From Scatomorpha sp036653715 (GTDB lineage Bacteria; Bacillota; Clostridia; Oscillospirales; Oscillospiraceae), in NCBI GenBank assembly GCA_036653715.1, contig JAVVTL010000002.1, forward strand, positions 1 through 64,000: a stretch of DNA of 64,000 bases, given 5' to 3'. Numbering within the stretch: the first letter of the stretch is position 1; each line of letters starts with the position of its first letter. Positions 48,676 through 57,736 of the stretch are shown piece by piece. The translations under genes were made by a program, and so were the position numbers. Below the pieces are notes generated by a model, which did no database searches, was not told the DNA's origin, and saw only the letters and a program-made list of their open reading frames with translations.

Positions 48676-51228
48676 ATGGCAAACACTACAGGAAGCCCCC
48701 GCAAACCCGCATCGGGGGCAAAGAAAAAGACTGCAACGCCGTCAAATACAGCTCGGAGCAAGACTCCGCAGAAAAGTCAGCCGCAGCCCATAAGGCGCGA
48801 GGTGGCAGCCTTGGTCTGCGCATTTTTGGGCATATTCTCGCTCCTTGGCTACTTCAACATTGACGCGATATTCATAAATATATTCTGCGGCTTCCTCAAG
48901 GCGCTCTTGGGCTGGGGCTTCTATCTGCTGCCCCCCGCGCTGCTGCTCTCCGCATATATCCTCGGCTTCCACAAGGGCAGACCCGTCCTGCTCCGCACGG
49001 TGTCGGCGCTTATGCTGCCGCTCCTCATGGGCGCTATGGCGCACATGCTGTTCTGCCGCCTCGACTTCAGCTTTGAGGGCAGCTTTCTGCTGCTGCTCAA
49101 GGACCTCTATGCCGACGGGCGCAGCATGCTCTGCGGCGGCGTCCTCTGCGGCCTGATGTCGCTCGGACTGGAGGCTATGTTCAGCGTCTACGGCGCGTTC
49201 CCCGTGCTTTTGGCGGCATTTTTGTTCCTGCTCATGATAAGCGTGAACCTCACCTTCGCAAAGCTTATTGCATGGTTTTCCGGCCGTCGCCGCGCCGAGT
49301 ACATCCCCGAGCCGGAGCCGGAGACAGAGGTTCTCAGCCCGCAGAGAAGCGACCCCCAGCGTCAGCCGCGCCGCCCCTCAAAGCAGCTTGCGACGCCCCC
49401 CGCCGTCATCGACATCCCTCTTGACGACGAGCCGGAGGAGACGGTTTACAAAGAAGAAAAAGTCGGCTTTTTTAACAAAAAGCCCCGCGTCAAGACGCCC
49501 GACGAGCTGTTCGAGGCAAAGCCCGCCGCCCCCGCCGAGCCGGAGCCAACTCCCGAACCGGAGCCTGCTCCCGCGCCCGTCCCCATGCATATGCCGCCGG
49601 TCGAAAAAGTCGCCGTCAAGGTCACAAAGGACGAGATAGAGGCAGAGAAAGCCGCCGTGGTCGAGGCCGTCGAAAAAGCCATGGAGACAGTCCCTTCCTA
49701 TCAGTTCCCGCCAATAGACCTGCTCCGCAAGGGACAGGCCTCCGCCGTGGACGGCAGGGAGGAGATAGCCCTGAACCGCGAGCGTCTTGAGACGACGCTT
49801 CACAGCTTCGGCGTCTCCGCAAACATCGTCGGAGTGACAAGAGGGCCGACGGTCACGCGCTATGATATCGAGCTCGACGCCGGTGTGAAGCTTGCAAAGC
49901 TCACAAACCTCTCCGGCGACCTTGCCCTGTCCCTCGGCGTCACAAGCGTCCGCATTGCCCCGATACCCGACAAAATCTCCACGGTCGGCGTTGAGGTCCC
50001 AAACAAATTGGTAAGCATCGTCTACCTGCGGGACATAATAGACTCGCCCGCCTTCAAAAACGCCGCGTCGCCCACGACCTTCGCCATAGGCAAGGACATT
50101 AGCGGCGACTGCATAACGGGCAACATCGCAAAGCTTCCGCACATGCTCATAGCGGGCACCACGGGCAGCGGCAAATCCGTCTGCCTGAACTCCCTGCTTT
50201 TGAGCCTCCTCTATAAGGCCACGCCGGACGAGGTTCGCCTCATCATGATTGACCCCAAAATGGTCGAATTAGGCGTCTATAACGGCATCCCGCATCTCTT
50301 TGTGCCCGTGGTCACAGACCCCAAAAAGGCGGCGGGAGCACTCCAGTGGGCTGTTGTGGAAATGCTCAAGCGCTACCGCCTGTTCTCGGAGGTCGGCGTC
50401 CGCAATCTTGCGGGCTACAACACCTATCAGGAGAAAAACGGCCTTCCGACCCTGCCGCAGGTCGTCGTCGTGGTGGACGAGCTTGCAGACCTCATGCTCT
50501 GCGCCGCCAAGGACGTGGAGGAGAGCGTCTGCCGCGTCGCCCAAATGGGCAGAGCCTCGGGAATGCACCTCATCATAGCGACACAGCGTCCCTCGGCGGA
50601 CGTTATAACGGGACTTATGAAGGCAAATATACCCAGCCGCATAGCCTTTGCCGTCTCCTCCGCCATGGAATCGCGCATCATCCTTGACGCGCAGGGCGCG
50701 GAGAAGCTGGTCGGCATGGGCGATATGCTCTATTTCCCGCTTGGCAGCGGCAAGCCCACGCGCATTCAGGGCGCCTACGTCTCCGACGAGGAGCGCGAGG
50801 ACGTCATTGACTTCATAAAGCAGGGCGCCGCCGCGAACTATTCCGACGAAATACTCGCCCAAATCGAAAAGGCCGCAGAGGACAAAAACGCCTCCGCCGC
50901 CTCCGACGGCGATAACGCCGCCCCCGCCGCGCCGCAAAGTAGCTATGACGAGCTGCTGCCGCAGGCGGTGGACGTAATATTCGAGACGAAGCAGGCCAGC
51001 GTCTCCATGCTCCAGCGCAGGCTGAAGCTCGGCTATTCCCGCGCCGCGCGACTTGTGGACCAAATGGAGGAAATCGGCGTCGTCGGCCCCTTTGAAGGCT
51101 CAAAGCCGCGTCAGGTGCTCATAACCAAGCAGCAATGGCAGGAAATGCAGCTTGTGCACGGCACGGCTCCCACCGAGCGCTTTACCACAGAGATGGAATT
51201 TGACACGGATGATGAGGATATTACATGA
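48676..51228 (+). CDS. spoIIIE: DNA translocase FtsK/SpoIIIE
   Basis: Pumps chromosomal DNA through the closing septum in division or sporulation. 850 residues: a polar N-terminus, four membrane helices (about 38-195), a Pro/Glu-rich linker (about 210-320), alpha and beta motor domains with Walker A GTTGSGKSV near 495, VVVVDELADLM (Walker B), and a C-terminal gamma winged helix (LKLGYSRAARLVDQMEEIGVVGP) that reads orienting sequences. SpoIIIE and FtsK roles cannot be separated here. The stop overlaps mrnC by four bases. Confidence 0.94.
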   Translation: MANTTGSPRKPASGAKKKTATPSNTARSKTPQKSQPQPIRREVAALVCAFLGIFSLLGYFNIDAIFINIFCGFLKALLGWGFYLLPPALLLSAYILGFHKGRPVLLRTVSALMLPLLMGAMAHMLFCRLDFSFEGSFLLLLKDLYADGRSMLCGGVLCGLMSLGLEAMFSVYGAFPVLLAAFLFLLMISVNLTFAKLIAWFSGRRRAEYIPEPEPETEVLSPQRSDPQRQPRRPSKQLATPPAVIDIPLDDEPEETVYKEEKVGFFNKKPRVKTPDELFEAKPAAPAEPEPTPEPEPAPAPVPMHMPPVEKVAVKVTKDEIEAEKAAVVEAVEKAMETVPSYQFPPIDLLRKGQASAVDGREEIALNRERLETTLHSFGVSANIVGVTRGPTVTRYDIELDAGVKLAKLTNLSGDLALSLGVTSVRIAPIPDKISTVGVEVPNKLVSIVYLRDIIDSPAFKNAASPTTFAIGKDISGDCITGNIAKLPHMLIAGTTGSGKSVCLNSLLLSLLYKATPDEVRLIMIDPKMVELGVYNGIPHLFVPVVTDPKKAAGALQWAVVEMLKRYRLFSEVGVRNLAGYNTYQEKNGLPTLPQVVVVVDELADLMLCAAKDVEESVCRVAQMGRASGMHLIIATQRPSADVITGLMKANIPSRIAFAVSSAMESRIILDAQGAEKLVGMGDMLYFPLGSGKPTRIQGAYVSDEEREDVIDFIKQGAAANYSDEILAQIEKAAEDKNASAASDGDNAAPAAPQSSYDELLPQAVDVIFETKQASVSMLQRRLKLGYSRAARLVDQMEEIGVVGPFEGSKPRQVLITKQQWQEMQLVHGTAPTERFTTEMEFDTDDEDIT

Positions 51229-51614
51229 CAGCTGCTGAAATCGGCGCAATAAGCACCCTCGGCCTCGCCCACATCGGCGACGGCGTCTATGAGCTTATGA
51301 CGCGCACATATTTGGTCGAGAGCGGGGTCACTACCGTCGAGAAGCTCCACAAAAAGACGGTTGCCCGCGTCTGCGCTCCCGCTCAGGCGCTCGCGGCTCA
51401 GAAAATTGCGCCCCTGCTCACCGATGCCGAGCACGACATCTACAAACGCGGACGCAACGCCCGCGTGAACTCCGTGCCAAAGGGCGCGGACACCGCCCAG
51501 TATCACGCCTCCACAGGGCTTGAGACGCTTTTCGGCTGGCTCTATCTGCGCGGCGAGAACGACAGACTGCGCGAGCTCTTTAACGGAATTACGGAGGAAT
51601 CAAATGCCACTTGA
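51225..51614 (+). CDS. mrnC: Mini-ribonuclease III
   Basis: Dimeric nuclease maturing 23S rRNA, consisting of an RNase III catalytic domain without the double-stranded RNA-binding domain. 129 residues, with LGLAHIGDGVYELMTRTYL (signature including catalytic acids) and GLETLFGWLYLRGENDRLRELF (second acidic motif). It overlaps spoIIIE by four bases and rqcH by eleven. Confidence 0.92.
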   Translation: MTAAEIGAISTLGLAHIGDGVYELMTRTYLVESGVTTVEKLHKKTVARVCAPAQALAAQKIAPLLTDAEHDIYKRGRNARVNSVPKGADTAQYHASTGLETLFGWLYLRGENDRLRELFNGITEESNAT

Positions 51615-53325
51615 CGCGGTATGCCTCAAGGCGCTCATAGCCGAGCTGTCTCCGGCGCTCGTCGGCGCGAGAATAGATAAGGTGCAGCAGCCCGAAGGGG
51701 ATTTGCTGCTCCTTTCGCTGTATACCTCCGAGGGAAACCGCAGGCTGCTGCTCTCGGTCGCCTCCGGCGGAGCAAGGCTGCATTTTACGCAGCAGCGCCC
51801 GGAAAACCCCGATGCCCCGCCGATGTTCTGCATGCTGCTGCGCAAGCACCTTGTGGGCGCGAGGATAAACGCCGTCACACAGCCGGGCTACGAGCGCATA
51901 GTCTTCCTTGACCTTTTCTGCCGCGATGAATTTGGCGAGGAGAGCAGCAAGCGCATTGCCGTGGAGCTTATGGGCCGCGCCGCAAACGTGATACTCATAG
52001 ACTCCGACGGACGGATAATCGACTGCCTGCGCCGTCTCGACTTCGGCGAGGAGGCATATCGCCGTCTGCTGCCGGGTATGCTCTATAAGCTGCCGCAGGA
52101 GCAGGGAAGACCCTGCTTTTACGAGACCGACGCCGCCGAGCGACGCAGACTTTGGGCAGCGTCGGACGCCGCCGTGCCGACGGAAAAGCGCCTTATGTCC
52201 GTCTTTTCGGGCCTCGCGCCGCTTATTTCCCGCGAGATAGTCTACCGCGCGGGCTGTGACGAAAATCTGCCCGCCGCCATGGACGCGCTTTGGGATACCG
52301 TCGCCGCGCGGGAGTTTTCGCCGGTGCTTGTGAACGCCGAGGGCGCGTCGCCGGATTTCTCCTTCATGCGCATAAACCAATACGGCGCCTCGGCGCAGTC
52401 GGAGGTTTATTCGGACTTTTCTTCCCTGTTAGACGCCTTCTATGCGGGGCGTGACAGGGCGGAGCGCATGCGCCGCGCCTCGTCGGAGACGATGAAAAAC
52501 GTCCGCACGCTCCGGGACAGACAGGCGCGAAAGCTCGCCCAGCAGCGCGAGGAGCTGAAGGCCTCGGCGGACAGGGACGCATTGCGCCGCAGAGGCGACC
52601 TCGTCACGGCAAATCTTTGGCGAATCAAAAAGGGCGACAGGGCGCTCGTCTGCGAGGACTATTACGCCGACGGCTCGCCGGAGTGCTCCATCCCGCTCGA
52701 CCCCATGAAGTCGCCGCAGCAGAACGCCGCCGCGGCATACAAGGACTATAAGCGCGCCGCAACAGCGGAAAAACACCTGACCTCCCTCATAGCGGAGGGG
52801 GAGAAGCAGCTCGACTACCTTGAGAGCGTCGTGGACGCGCTCTCCCGCGCGGAGAACGAGCGCGACGTCGCCGAGATACGCCGCGAGCTGACGGAGACGG
52901 GCGTCATAAGGCCGCGCAAAAACGTCAAGCCGCAGAAAATAAAGCCAAGAGGGCCGATGCGCTTCAAGTCCTCGTCGGGCGTCGAGATACTTGTCGGGCG
53001 CTCAAACGTCCAAAACGACGAGCTGACCCTCAAAACCGCCCGCAGAACCGACCTTTGGCTGCACACCAAGACCGTCCACGGCTCACACGTCATCGTTCGC
53101 CTGAACGGCGAGGAGCCGGATGAGACGACAATCACAGAGGCGGCGTCCCTCGCCGCGTGGTTTTCTCAGGCGCGGGGCGGCGGCAGAACCGCCGTCGATT
53201 ACACGCAGGTGCGCTTTGTGAAAAAGCCCTCCGGCGCGCTCCCCGGCATGGTGATATATACCGACCAAACCACCGTCATGGCAGAACCGGACGAGGCGCT
53301 TGCAAACCGCCTGAAAGCCGATTAA
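51604..53325 (+). CDS. rqcH: Ribosome quality control factor RqcH (NFACT family)
   Basis: Binds stalled 50S-peptidyl-tRNA complexes and adds alanine tails; older annotations call it fibronectin-binding protein. 573 residues: NFACT-N (about 1-190, ALVGARIDKVQQPEGDLLLL), a helical coiled-coil middle (about 265-420), and NFACT-R (about 455-545) with RTDLWLHTKTVHGSHVIV. SD GGAGG is well placed before ATG 51604. With tmRNA-SmpB and MutS2 also in this window, three ribosome-rescue routes are encoded. Confidence 0.93.
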   Translation: MPLDAVCLKALIAELSPALVGARIDKVQQPEGDLLLLSLYTSEGNRRLLLSVASGGARLHFTQQRPENPDAPPMFCMLLRKHLVGARINAVTQPGYERIVFLDLFCRDEFGEESSKRIAVELMGRAANVILIDSDGRIIDCLRRLDFGEEAYRRLLPGMLYKLPQEQGRPCFYETDAAERRRLWAASDAAVPTEKRLMSVFSGLAPLISREIVYRAGCDENLPAAMDALWDTVAAREFSPVLVNAEGASPDFSFMRINQYGASAQSEVYSDFSSLLDAFYAGRDRAERMRRASSETMKNVRTLRDRQARKLAQQREELKASADRDALRRRGDLVTANLWRIKKGDRALVCEDYYADGSPECSIPLDPMKSPQQNAAAAYKDYKRAATAEKHLTSLIAEGEKQLDYLESVVDALSRAENERDVAEIRRELTETGVIRPRKNVKPQKIKPRGPMRFKSSSGVEILVGRSNVQNDELTLKTARRTDLWLHTKTVHGSHVIVRLNGEEPDETTITEAASLAAWFSQARGGGRTAVDYTQVRFVKKPSGALPGMVIYTDQTTVMAEPDEALANRLKAD

Positions 53326-53342
53326 TCAAATGTGCAATTATT

Positions 53343-53381
53343 AAAAGGTAGGGCAGGATTTTTCCTGCCCTACCTTTTTTT
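53343..53381. terminator. Bidirectional terminator between rqcH and the SLH gene
   Basis: A perfect 15-bp stem (53343-53357 with 53364-53378, loop ATTTTT) with its own A and T tails serves both convergent genes. The stop of the minus-strand gene lies in the T-tail. Confidence 0.92.
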
Positions 53382-54303
53382 ATCTTTTGTCAATAACGAG
53401 CATGGCGGAGACGAGCATTTGGGCGGCGTCGGCTCGGGTGAGGCACTCGTCGAAGCCGCGCCCGTCGGGCAGCATCCCGCAGGCGGCGAGGTTTGCCGCG
53501 GACTGCTCCGCCCAGGCGGGAGCTGCGGCCTCGGAGCTAATATCGGCGACCTCGCTCAGCTTCGTCACGGAATTCATCAGCACGGCCGCCTCGGAGCAGC
53601 TTATAAATTCGTTTGCGTCGAATATCGCGCCGGCGGGGGAGACGTAGCCGCTGACAAGCCCGTCCATCAGCGCCGTGGCAACATAGGGCTTCTGCCACAT
53701 CGGGATGTCGCCGTCGTCGTTAAAGCCGGTGCTGAGAACGCCGGAGAGCATCTCCTCGCCGCGCATTATCATGCACATGGCAAGAAACTCGCCTCGCGTG
53801 ACGGCTCTTGTAGGCTCAAATACCCAAAGCTCGCCGAGGCGTGAGCCTGTAAAAATGCCGGCCTCGGCGACGGCGGTTGCGGCATAGGCGGCGGCGTCGC
53901 CCGCCATGTCGGAATAAGAGACATTGCCCTTTTGTTTTTCAATCCGAATGATGACGGTCGCCTCCTGCGAGGCGTTGCCGTTTGCGTCCGTCGCCTTAAA
54001 GCCGAAGTAGTCGCGGCCCCTGCGGTTCACGTCGGGCGAATAGACAAAGCGTCCGTCCTCCGTCAGCTCGATGCTGCCCTTTACGGGCTGGGTGGTTATA
54101 CTGAAGGTCAGCAAATCGCCTTCGGGGTCGACGGCGGAGAGCCGCCCTCCAACGCAGACGTTGCGGAAGGTGCGAAGCTCAATGTTCTCCGCCACCGGTG
54201 CAGAGTTCAGCGCCTGAGCCGACAGCATGGGCGAGACGGCGGTCAGACATACGGCAAAGGTCAGCAGCGCAGCGCTGACAATTAAGCGAGTGCGTTTACT
54301 CAT
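53380..54303 (-). CDS. Secreted S-layer-homology (SLH) domain protein
   Basis: Probable cell-surface protein held to wall polymers by SLH domains. 307 residues: a signal peptide (about 1-31, cleavage near AQA), one cadherin-like/VCBS-type module (about 36-130, with DPEGDLLTFSITTQPVKGSIEL and KATDANGN), then three SLH-like repeats (about 135-305), some degenerate. SD GGAGGAATT lies before ATG 54303; an upstream in-frame ATG is not supported. Binding partner unknown. Confidence 0.85.
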   Translation of the reverse strand: MSKRTRLIVSAALLTFAVCLTAVSPMLSAQALNSAPVAENIELRTFRNVCVGGRLSAVDPEGDLLTFSITTQPVKGSIELTEDGRFVYSPDVNRRGRDYFGFKATDANGNASQEATVIIRIEKQKGNVSYSDMAGDAAAYAATAVAEAGIFTGSRLGELWVFEPTRAVTRGEFLAMCMIMRGEEMLSGVLSTGFNDDGDIPMWQKPYVATALMDGLVSGYVSPAGAIFDANEFISCSEAAVLMNSVTKLSEVADISSEAAAPAWAEQSAANLAACGMLPDGRGFDECLTRADAAQMLVSAMLVIDKR

Positions 54304-54516
54304 TATAATTCCTCCATTGCAAGATTGTGGCACTCATATTTTGCGCCGCCGCCGCGCTATTATGCAAAAAACGCCCGTCTAATTTCGGCAGGCAATACAA
54401 ATCACGCGTGATTGGGCGGCAAACGCCGCAAGTAGTTTAAGCCAAAATTGCGGTATTGCTCTCGCGCCGCGACAATGTGCACATATCAAAAGGAACAATT
54501 TGAGAATAATTGTTTA

Positions 54517-54544
54517 TTGAAGATAAAGAATATCGGGATATAAT
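54517..54544 (+). promoter_or_regulatory. Promoter of the thiolase-like operon
   Basis: TTGAAG (54517-54522), 16 bases, consensus TATAAT (54539-54544). It sits in the 300-base gap 54304-54603 between divergent genes; the rest of that gap is AT-rich spacer with no other feature that I can support, and no convincing promoter was found for the minus-strand gene. Confidence 0.65.
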
Positions 54545-54603
54545 TAAATTGTAGATTATTTATCAATCTCGCGGAATGACAAATCAGAAAGGAGCGCTAT
54601 AAA

Positions 54604-55791
54604 TTGGACACGACAGAGCTTAGAAACAAATACGCCATCGCCGGCGTGGGTTATGCCGCTCAGGGCAAGGTAAGCGGTCGCACATCGTTGAGCCTTTATC
54701 TTGAAGCCTGCGCAAACGCAATAAAGGATTCCGGTATTCCCAAGGAGGAAATTGACGGCGTCCTCATGTACCGTTGGTTCTCCCCTCTTGCGGGAGAGGT
54801 TTACCACAACGCAAACTACATACCCGAGCGTCTCGGACTGAGACCCTCCGCAATCGGTCAGGAATTTTATTGCTACCGCACATGGCTTGCCAATGCCATC
54901 GGACTTTTGGAGACGGGCGTATGCAAAAATGTCCTGATAACCTATGCGGATACCGCAAAGAGCGGCAAGCGCCAGTGGGCAGAGGAGCTTGACGGCACAA
55001 CTCCCACCGATGAATATGCCGCCTTCGGCGACATAACAACCCTCGCAAAATACGCAATGGTCGCCAGACGCGCGATGTATGAATTCGGTACAGGCCCCGA
55101 CGTCTGGAAGGAAATCGTCATTGCACAGAGACGCTGGGCAAACCTCAATCCGCTTGCGGCCTCCTATTCCAAAACAGTCACTGCCGAGGAATATCTGAAT
55201 CAGCCCATGCTGTGCGACCCGTTCCGCATCTTCGACACCACTCCCGTGACCGACGGCGGTCGCGCCATCATAATTTCCGCCGCAGATAATGTAAAATCCA
55301 TCGGCAAGAACCCGCTGGTCACAATTCGCGGCTACGGTCAGGCAAACGTTCCCGATGCGGGCTACCGTCTGTTTGCCGGCGACCCCAAGAGCGCTGCCTG
55401 CGAGGCAAGCCGCAAGGCCTACGCCATGGCGGGCCTCGGCCCCAAGGACATCGGCTGCGCCCAAATCTATGACTGCTTCACCTACACCGTGGAGGCCACA
55501 CTCGCAGACTACGGCTTCTTTGACAGGAAAAAATCCGCCGAATTCCTCACCGCCGAAAACTTGGGCCCGGGCGGGAAATTCCCTCTGAACACCTCGGGCG
55601 GCATGCTGTCCGAAGGCTATTTCATGGGCATGACGCCGGTTGTTGAGGGCGTTATGCAGATGATGGGGCGCTGCGGCGCCAGACAGCTGGGCGTGCTGCC
55701 CAACACGGTAATGCCGGAGTTCACCATTTGCAGCGACAATGGCGCCTACCTGCAAAGCCACGAAACCCTAATTCTTGAAAGGAGCGACTGA
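54604..55791 (+). CDS. Thiolase-superfamily protein with altered catalytic motifs
   Basis: 395 residues with a thiolase fold of the lipid-transfer (SCP-x/Ltp) group. Counting back from the conserved Gly105, the nucleophile-Cys position falls on Phe88, and the nearest Cys (90) is two residues off. The usual C-terminal GHP motif reads EGYFMG, so the catalytic His is Tyr339. IYDCFTYTVEATLADYGF is shared with Ltp2/DitF-type proteins. It is followed by a DUF35 partner, as in Ltp2-ChsH2 aldolases and BbsB-BbsA. A retro-aldolase or unusual acyltransferase is more likely than a plain thiolase. Start is TTG 54604 after AAGGAGC. Confidence 0.75.
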   Translation: MDTTELRNKYAIAGVGYAAQGKVSGRTSLSLYLEACANAIKDSGIPKEEIDGVLMYRWFSPLAGEVYHNANYIPERLGLRPSAIGQEFYCYRTWLANAIGLLETGVCKNVLITYADTAKSGKRQWAEELDGTTPTDEYAAFGDITTLAKYAMVARRAMYEFGTGPDVWKEIVIAQRRWANLNPLAASYSKTVTAEEYLNQPMLCDPFRIFDTTPVTDGGRAIIISAADNVKSIGKNPLVTIRGYGQANVPDAGYRLFAGDPKSAACEASRKAYAMAGLGPKDIGCAQIYDCFTYTVEATLADYGFFDRKKSAEFLTAENLGPGGKFPLNTSGGMLSEGYFMGMTPVVEGVMQMMGRCGARQLGVLPNTVMPEFTICSDNGAYLQSHETLILERSD

Positions 55792-55792
55792 T

Positions 55793-56206
55793 ATGGAATT
55801 CGATCTTCCCGTACTCCCAAAGATCAGTTACGACATTGCACCCTTCTTTAAGTATTGCAACGATGAGCACAAATTCATGATGCAAAAATGCACTGATTGC
55901 GGCAAATTCCGTTGGCCCGCCGCCTTTATCTGCCCGGACTGCCTCAGCGAGGCGTACACCTGGGAGGAACTGAAGGGGACAGGCACCATATATTCCTATA
56001 TTGTCTACCGCAGGGCGTTCCAGCCGGATTTTGAGGGACATATCCCCTACGTCGTGGCAACCGTTGACCTTGACGAGGGCCCGCGCTTCATCACTTGGCT
56101 CGTGAATTGCGAGCCGGAGGACGCCGACTGCGGCAAGCGCGTCAAGCTCGTTTGGCTGGACGACAAGAAAAAGAATTTCTCGCTGCCCGCCTTTGAGCTT
56201 ATCTGA
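55793..56206 (+). CDS. DUF35 zinc-ribbon / OB-fold partner protein
   Basis: 137 residues. Rubredoxin-like zinc ribbon CTDCGKFRWPAAFICPDC (about 32-49) is followed by an OB fold (GTGTIYSYIVYRRAF onward), the standard DUF35 architecture. DUF35 proteins form complexes with adjacent thiolase-fold enzymes and help shape or gate the active site. SD AAGGAG eight bases before ATG; two bases separate it from the upstream gene. Confidence 0.9.
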   Translation: MEFDLPVLPKISYDIAPFFKYCNDEHKFMMQKCTDCGKFRWPAAFICPDCLSEAYTWEELKGTGTIYSYIVYRRAFQPDFEGHIPYVVATVDLDEGPRFITWLVNCEPEDADCGKRVKLVWLDDKKKNFSLPAFELI

Positions 56207-56230
56207 CCGCATACATACCGATTTAAAACT

Positions 56231-56270
56231 ATGGGATGGAGCGCCGTAACCCGTCGGCTATCCATCCCAT
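56231..56270. other. Hairpin between the DUF35 and flavoprotein genes
   Basis: A perfect 10-bp palindromic stem (56231-56240 with 56261-56270) has an inner GCCG/CGGC stem. There is no T-run, so RNA processing or partial attenuation is more likely than full termination. Confidence 0.5.
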
Positions 56271-56312
56271 CTGTAAAAATGCTTGAGATTATTTCTCGGG
56301 AGGAGAGAACAA

Positions 56313-57653
56313 GTGACAATTGTAGTCATAGGCGGCGATGCGGCAGGCATGAGCGCCGCAGCCAGAATAGTCAGAAAAGACAAGGGCAGCAAGGTTATCG
56401 TATTTGAAAAAACAAATATTGTCTCCTATGGTGCCTGCGGTCTGCCATATTATATCAGCGGCGTAAACGACGATATCGAGCTTGTCAAAATGCGCAGCCC
56501 GGAGGAATTCCGCAAGGACGGCGTGGACCTCAGAACCGGACACGAGGTCACGGGCATAGACGTCAAAAACAAATCCGTCACTGTACACAATTTAGCCGAT
56601 GGTATTGTGTTTGAACAAAAATATGATAAACTGCTTATAGCGTCCGGAAGCCGCGCAATATTCCCGCCCGTTGAGGGGCGCGACCTCGAAAACGTGTTTG
56701 TCCTCAAAACAATCTCCGATGCGGAGGCCATTAAGGCCACCCTGCTTCGCGACGACATTCGCCGCGTTGCCGTCATCGGCGGCGGCTTCATAGGGCTTGA
56801 GGTGACGGAGTCCATAATCCGCAGGAAAAAGCAGGTGCTGCTTTTTGAGACGATGGAGCACGTCATGACGGCATATGACGAGCCCTTCCAATTGGCTGCG
56901 GAAAAATGCCTGAGCGACAACGGCGCAGAGCTGCACATGAGCGAAACCGTCATAGAAATTACCGGCGAAAACGGGCTTGTCAACGGGATTGTCACCCCCA
57001 AGGGCAAGTACGGGGTTGACATGGTCATCTTTGCAATCGGCGTAAGACCGAATACGGACATAGTTCCCGACGACCTTTTCAAAAAGCTTCCCAACGGTGC
57101 CATAATCATCAACGACTCCATGGAAACAGGCGTCGAGGACGTGTATGCCGCCGGCGACTGCGCCACTGTCTACAACAAAATCACTCAAAAGCAGGACTAT
57201 ATCGCACTTGGCTCCAACGCCAATAAGCAGGGCCGCCTTGTGGGCGACGCGCTTTTGGGACTTGAGGTGCATTTTGACAGAGCCATGGGTTCAAATATGC
57301 TGCGCGTTCTCGATATCGAGCTTGGCAAGACAGGCGTCTCCGAAAAAGAGGCAAAGGCGAACGGCATGAACTACGGCACCGCCATGGTCACGGCTCAGAG
57401 CCATTCTCCCTACTATACCGCCCCGCCTCCGAGCGACCTCACCGCCAAGATTGTCTATGATTTGGACAGCAAGGTGATTCTCGGCGCTCAGATAATGGGC
57501 GAGCGCGAGGCCGCCATGCGCATCAATATATTTGCCTGCGCCATCGACAGGCAGATGACCACAGAGGAGCTGGGAATGCTGGACCTCGCATATTCCCCGT
57601 CCCTGACCTTTGTTTGGGACATAGAACATATCGTTTCAAATGTTGTAAAGTGA
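56313..57653 (+). CDS. CoA-disulfide reductase / NADH oxidase-like flavoprotein
   Basis: FAD- and NAD(P)H-dependent enzyme of the single-cysteine pyridine nucleotide-disulfide family. 446 residues: the FAD site IGGDAAGMSAAARI, the redox Cys in YGACGLPYYISG (about residue 43), the NAD(P) loop VIGGGFIGLE, the second FAD motif VYAAGDCA, and a dimerisation domain. Possible substrates are CoA-disulfide, polysulfide or oxygen. GTG 56313 follows GGGAGGAG. No rhodanese domain, unlike its paralogue at 58409. Confidence 0.85.
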   Translation: MTIVVIGGDAAGMSAAARIVRKDKGSKVIVFEKTNIVSYGACGLPYYISGVNDDIELVKMRSPEEFRKDGVDLRTGHEVTGIDVKNKSVTVHNLADGIVFEQKYDKLLIASGSRAIFPPVEGRDLENVFVLKTISDAEAIKATLLRDDIRRVAVIGGGFIGLEVTESIIRRKKQVLLFETMEHVMTAYDEPFQLAAEKCLSDNGAELHMSETVIEITGENGLVNGIVTPKGKYGVDMVIFAIGVRPNTDIVPDDLFKKLPNGAIIINDSMETGVEDVYAAGDCATVYNKITQKQDYIALGSNANKQGRLVGDALLGLEVHFDRAMGSNMLRVLDIELGKTGVSEKEAKANGMNYGTAMVTAQSHSPYYTAPPPSDLTAKIVYDLDSKVILGAQIMGEREAAMRINIFACAIDRQMTTEELGMLDLAYSPSLTFVWDIEHIVSNVVK

Positions 57654-57663
57654 GTTTTATTTT

Positions 57664-57715
57664 GGCGGCCGCCCTAAAATCTGCCGAGTTACACGGGGGT
57701 TCACGGCCGGCCGCC
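57664..57715. repeat. GC-rich inverted repeat before the TetR gene
   Basis: GGCGGCCG (57664-57671) pairs with CGGCCGCC (57708-57715), and each arm contains a self-palindrome. It sits between the flavoprotein stop and the tetR start and could be a regulator binding site or a weak terminator. Confidence 0.4.
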
Positions 57716-57736
57716 ATATATAAAGGGGCATAGAAA

